Of a stretch of DNA of 34,364 nucleotides, positions 31,807 through 34,364 are shown piece after piece. Below the pieces are notes generated by a model. The model saw nothing but the letters and a program-made list of their open reading frames with translations, searched no databases and was not told where the DNA came from. The DNA lies in contig JADGOO010000141.1 in NCBI GenBank assembly GCA_017882905.1, positions 1 through 34,364 of the forward strand. Reading direction: 5' to 3'. The stretch is from Acidimicrobiia bacterium. Its GTDB lineage: Bacteria; Actinomycetota; Acidimicrobiia; IMCC26256; PALSA-610. Position numbers and translations under genes: made by a program. Positions within the stretch are counted from its first letter, which is position 1, and each line of letters opens with the position of its first letter.

Positions 31807-31878
31807 GGGTACTTCTACCGATGCGCAAGAGGGGTCGTCCTGTCTCTGGTTCGGAAGCTGTCGCGCCTCGACAATCGA
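31807..31878 (+). promoter_or_regulatory. Conserved 72-bp upstream element, copy C
   Basis: GGGTACTTCTACC, a 30-bp block ending in GTCCTGTCTCTGG, a 21-bp spacer, and ACAATCGA. The spacing matches copies A and B exactly. The palindrome is ~109 bp before the start codon at 31928. The start region here is GGAGCAGCTC then ATG, not the GGAGGTTCAG of copies A and B. It lies in the intergenic gap after the BKACE gene. Confidence 0.65.
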
Positions 31879-31927
31879 GCCGACGGACCACGCGCTCGAT
31901 GGCGAGCCGAACCGAACGGAGCAGCTC

Positions 31928-32470
31928 ATGAGGTGGGTGATGCGATGCGCAGGCGCGTCGCTACTGTCGGGACTCGTCGTCGTGCTCGCCGCGACGCCGG
32001 CGGGAGCGAAGCTCTCCGGAGGGTGCACGGCTTCGGGCACGCAGCTCCAGACCGGTAAGTCGTACGACGCGGTCACGACGAACTTCGCCAAGATCCCGCG
32101 CGCGGGCGACGTCAAGTGGAAGGGCTCGGTGCCGGTCCCCGCGACGAAACGGCGCGCGATCGGCGAGGTACAGGTCAAGTTCCCGTGGCCGGTCGGCGAC
32201 GTCGAGATCGGCAACTGGGGCAAGGACGGCAAGTCGACGGGCTCGAACGCCAACGCCGGCACATACCACTACGACTTCCCCAACGTGATCGCAGGCATCA
32301 AGGTCCTCGTCCACGGGCGCGACCAGGAGCCCGGCGGCGTGCTGTGTCAGGGATCGGTCGTCGCACAGATCGAGGGCACGAGCCCGCTCGCCTGGGCCTC
32401 GCTCGCACTCACTGTCGTGATGGTCCTGAACCTCTCGCTCACAATTCGCGCAAAGAAGGTGACCCCATGA
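31928..32470 (+). CDS. Secreted/membrane-anchored protein of unknown function
   Basis: 180 residues from ATG 31928. Signal peptide ~1-27 (ASLLSGLVVVLAATPAGA). The extracytoplasmic part has two Cys (GGCTAS, VLCQGS) and a TYHYDFPN segment. A C-terminal hydrophobic helix (~152-173, AWASLALTVVMVLNLSLTI) and a short basic tail (RAKKVTP) suggest anchoring by the C-terminus. No family was recognised. It carries element copy C upstream and its stop overlaps the next ATG as ATGA. Confidence 0.78.
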   Translation: MRWVMRCAGASLLSGLVVVLAATPAGAKLSGGCTASGTQLQTGKSYDAVTTNFAKIPRAGDVKWKGSVPVPATKRRAIGEVQVKFPWPVGDVEIGNWGKDGKSTGSNANAGTYHYDFPNVIAGIKVLVHGRDQEPGGVLCQGSVVAQIEGTSPLAWASLALTVVMVLNLSLTIRAKKVTP

Positions 32471-32655
32471 ACCGTCGAGGTCGTCCTGTCCTCGCTGCGA
32501 TCTGCGGCTTCTTCCTCGGTCTGTTCATCGCGCTCGACCTGATGTTCTTCGGGGCCGTCCGTCTCGACAACATCGCCATCACCGTCTTGCCGATCGTCGG
32601 CTTGCTCGCCGGAGCCGGTCTCGCCATCTGGGCACCGCTCGGACGCCGGCAATGA
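32467..32655 (+). CDS. Small two-helix membrane protein (62 aa)
   Basis: 62 residues from ATG 32467, coupled by ATGA overlap to the preceding secreted protein. Two predicted membrane helices (AAICGFFLGLFIALDLMFFGAV and ITVLPIVGLLAGAGLAIWAPL) with a short loop (RLDN). A Met-Asn-Arg-Arg-Gly-Arg start and GRRQ tail place both ends inside. It probably partners the preceding membrane-anchored protein. No known family was recognised. Confidence 0.7.
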   Translation: MNRRGRPVLAAICGFFLGLFIALDLMFFGAVRLDNIAITVLPIVGLLAGAGLAIWAPLGRRQ

Positions 32656-32727
32656 GCTCTCGCCGACGACCGCACCGCCGAACCTGCGGATGAGCGCGGC
32701 GAGCCGTGGATCCGCGATGCTCGGGGC

Positions 32728-33837
32728 ATGACAACCCTTCACGAGACCGCTCGTGCGCTGTTCGACGTGGTGGACCGCAACGCCCGCGAGGCCGGACACC
32801 AACCGGTGCCGCAGGCGACTGTCGACGTGCTGGCCGCCGCGAACCTGCACGGGGTCATGACGCCGCGCGAGGTGGGCGGGCTCGACGCTTCGGTGCTCGA
32901 GGCGATCGACGTGTTCGCGGAGATCGCCCGCGCCGACGGCTCGGCGGGATGGTGCCTGATGGCGAACGCAGCCACCATCGCGTTCTTCGGGGCATGGGCT
33001 CCCGACGAGTTCGCGACGAAGCTGTTCGCCGACGGCGTGCCGCTCGCGGCCGGACAGTTCGCACCGAACGGCGTCGCGGTGCCCGAGGGCGACGGCTACC
33101 GCATCACCGGCAGCTATCACTTCGGCAGCGGCGTACGGCACTCGTCGTGGATCGGCGCCGGCGTCGTGACGGAACCCGCTGATGGCACCGACCCGAAGCT
33201 CCTCTTCGCGCTGCTGCCCGCCGCCGAAGTGCAGCTCACGGGGAACTGGGACGTGCTCGGCCTGGAGAGCACGGCCAGCTGGGACTACTCGATCGACCAC
33301 GTGTGGGTTCCGTCGGGCGCGACGTTCGACTTCTTCGCGCCCGTGCGCCAGCGCGGCGGCGCGGTCTACGAGCTCGGCGTGATGGGCCTCACCGCGGCCG
33401 GCCACGCCGGGTTTGCGCTCGGGGTCGTGCGGCGGGCACTCGACGAGCTCACCGCGATCGCGCGCTCGAAGCAGCGGATGGGATCCTCCACGGCGCTGCG
33501 CGACAGCGAACGCTTCCTCATCGAGCTCGCCAACCTCGAGTCTCGAGCGCGCGCTGCCGCGGCGTGGGTGCACGAGCGGTTCGCGGCGGCCGAGCGCACG
33601 GCGATCGAGACGGGCGCTGCCGACCCCGCGGAGATCGCGCTCGCACGCCAAGCGACCGTGTACGCAACCCAGGACGGCGCCGACATCGTGCGGCGTGCGT
33701 ATCTGCTCGCCGGCACCGACGCGTTGCGGGCCGGTCCGTTGCAGACGTGCTTCCGCGACATCCACGCCGCATCGCAGCACTTCTTCGCCAGTGATCTCGC
33801 CGGCATCGAACTCGGACGTTCCCTCATCGGCAGCTGA
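32728..33837 (+). CDS. Acyl-CoA dehydrogenase-fold flavin monooxygenase (HsaA/group D-like)
   Basis: 369 residues from ATG 32728. The acyl-CoA dehydrogenase fold is shown by VMTPREVGGLDASVLEAIDVFAEIARADGSAGW, YHFGSGVRHSSW, LGLESTASWDYSI, and the C-terminal CFRDIHAASQHFFAS. The last segment, with RDIHA, is typical of HsaA/DszC/hydroxyphenylacetate-hydroxylase-like oxygenase members rather than true dehydrogenases, so a flavin-dependent hydroxylase role is likely. A reductase partner is not in the window. Part of its C-terminus (33708-33794) is duplicated exactly at the window end. Confidence 0.85.
   Translation: MTTLHETARALFDVVDRNAREAGHQPVPQATVDVLAAANLHGVMTPREVGGLDASVLEAIDVFAEIARADGSAGWCLMANAATIAFFGAWAPDEFATKLFADGVPLAAGQFAPNGVAVPEGDGYRITGSYHFGSGVRHSSWIGAGVVTEPADGTDPKLLFALLPAAEVQLTGNWDVLGLESTASWDYSIDHVWVPSGATFDFFAPVRQRGGAVYELGVMGLTAAGHAGFALGVVRRALDELTAIARSKQRMGSSTALRDSERFLIELANLESRARAAAAWVHERFAAAERTAIETGAADPAEIALARQATVYATQDGADIVRRAYLLAGTDALRAGPLQTCFRDIHAASQHFFASDLAGIELGRSLIGS
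33708..33794. repeat. 87-bp direct repeat, first copy (inside the flavin monooxygenase)
   Basis: Identical to 34278-34364, offset 570 bp. The first copy is a natural part of the flavin monooxygenase C-terminus. The second runs to the last base of the window with no mismatch. This suggests an assembly end or graph repeat rather than a biological duplication. Confidence 0.85.
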
Positions 33838-33891
33838 GCATCGGCTTCGGGGCTGAAGCTGCGCGTCGACGGTCGAATCGTCGGCCGTCGA

Positions 33892-34277
33892 TCAGCCCAG
33901 GCGGATCAAGATGTTCCGAGTGATCTGCTCGATCTGCGGGTCGCGGCCGGCCAGTCCGTGCGCCCAATCCGTCGATCCCGACGTGATCACGGTCGCGCCC
34001 GCGTCGTTCGTGTACGCGCCGAGCACTGCGTGGCCGTGCCGGATCCGTTCGATCGCGTCGAGCTCGCGGGTGCCGAACACGCGCGACGCGATGTACTCGA
34101 GCTCGCTCGGCTCCCCGGGCTTCGGTGGGCGCGGCGCGGACTCGCGCGTGAAGTGCTGGGTGGGACATGTGCCGAGGATCTCGAACGTGTCCGGCGTGCC
34201 GTCTTCACCTGTGGGGCACGGCAGCCCATCGCGGTACGTGAACACGCAGCCGTCGCACTCGTAGCCCACCACAGTCG
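33892..34277 (-). CDS. N,N-dimethylformamidase beta-subunit-like protein, C-terminal fragment
   Basis: The minus-strand frame ends at 33892 with GAYTNDAGATVITSGSTDWAHGL followed by PQIEQITRNILIRLG. This tail is the C-terminal domain seen in N,N-dimethylformamidase large-subunit-like proteins. A Cys-rich start (ECDGC) is visible near the right side. Codons between 34278 and 34350 in the same frame belong to the 87-bp repeat and are antisense of the flavin enzyme, so the real 5' part is missing. It is convergent with the flavin monooxygenase gene (54 bp between stops). Confidence 0.7.
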
Positions 34278-34364
34278 CGCCGGCACCGACGCGTTGCGGG
34301 CCGGTCCGTTGCAGACGTGCTTCCGCGACATCCACGCCGCATCGCAGCACTTCTTCGCCAGTGA
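34278..34364. repeat. 87-bp direct repeat, second copy at window end
   Basis: Exact copy of 33708-33794. It abruptly interrupts the dimethylformamidase-like frame, whose family continues upstream of this point. Most simply, the sequence after 34277 is an assembly artefact. Confidence 0.8.

Noticed and set aside
32347-33780. 477-aa minus-strand ORF over the flavin monooxygenase
   Set aside because: Its composition (His, Arg, Asp-rich) is that of a shadow frame; the + strand protein is a clear family member.
33866-33891. A weak hairpin after the flavin monooxygenase as a terminator
   Set aside because: A 7-bp stem with a 12-nt loop is too weak to claim; kept out of the feature list.
33892-34350. 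Taking the whole minus-strand frame to 34350 as one protein
   Set aside because: Residues 1-24 come from the 87-bp duplicated flavin-gene segment, identical to another shadow frame at 33780, so they are not the true N-terminus.
1-34364. tRNA, rRNA, CRISPR arrays, insertion sequences
   Set aside because: No tRNA cloverleaf, rRNA segment, regularly spaced short repeats or transposase was recognised on either strand; only the RCC1 and 87-bp repeats were found.

Overview
The window reads as chromosomal DNA of a high-GC actinobacterium. Third codon positions are almost all G or C, GTG starts are frequent, and gene pairs often overlap as ATGA or GTGA. The gene families fit an uncultured Acidimicrobiia/Ilumatobacter-like lineage: LLM-type flavin oxidoreductases, FDOR/PPOX proteins, BKACE, ArsR-SRPBCC pairs, Rv1264-like cyclases and several acyl-CoA dehydrogenases. 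That lineage is inferred from gene content; no rRNA, tRNA, CRISPR array or insertion sequence was seen.

Layout. 1-1343: 3' part of a surface protein with RCC1 and Calx-beta repeats, closed by a hairpin. 1430-3207 (-): crotonase and SDR pair. 3277-6522 (+): a compact operon with a 10-codon leader ORF, an acyl-CoA-dehydrogenase-like flavoprotein, a cytosolic PhnD/SsuA-fold protein and a TusA-like/diiron fusion. 6535-7637: methyltransferase and a small membrane protein. 7687-10916: two duplicated histidine-kinase modules in one reading frame, the first degenerate, with an antisense mini-receiver between them, then a NarL-type regulator. 11070-13463: triple-repeat secreted protein and an Rv1264-like adenylate cyclase. 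13513-14664 (-): a GrdB-family protein whose frame contains a TGA that is almost certainly selenocysteine. 14706-18457 (-): SpoIIE phosphatase, hypothetical, SRPBCC, ArsR and an endonuclease/exonuclease/phosphatase-fold membrane protein. 18664-21405: VOC protein, LDH/MDH-like enzyme and L-2-hydroxyglutarate oxidase. 21469-25237 (-): lipoprotein and a GGDEF/EAL protein. 25297-28306: TetR divergent from an exported alpha/beta hydrolase and a His-rich lipoprotein. 28315-31764: LLM oxidoreductase divergent from a PPOX-TetR-BKACE operon. 31928-32655: a secreted/membrane pair. 32728-33837: HsaA-like flavin monooxygenase. 33892-end (-): C-terminus of a dimethylformamidase-like protein.

The most notable items are: (1) the recoded TGA, a UxxC motif followed by a SECIS-like hairpin; (2) an ungapped 72-bp element found three times, each about 110-125 bp upstream of a gene for an exported protein, containing a GGTA-N4-TACC palindrome that a NarL-type regulator such as the one encoded next to copy one could bind; (3) the flavoprotein/binding-protein/TusA-diiron operon, whose parts suggest sulfur or small-molecule oxidation; (4) the tandem kinase and pseudokinase. 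Two genes look frame-disrupted near their N-termini. An exact 87-bp repeat ends the window and looks like an assembly end, so single-base accuracy deserves caution. No stretch longer than 300 bases lacks a gene.
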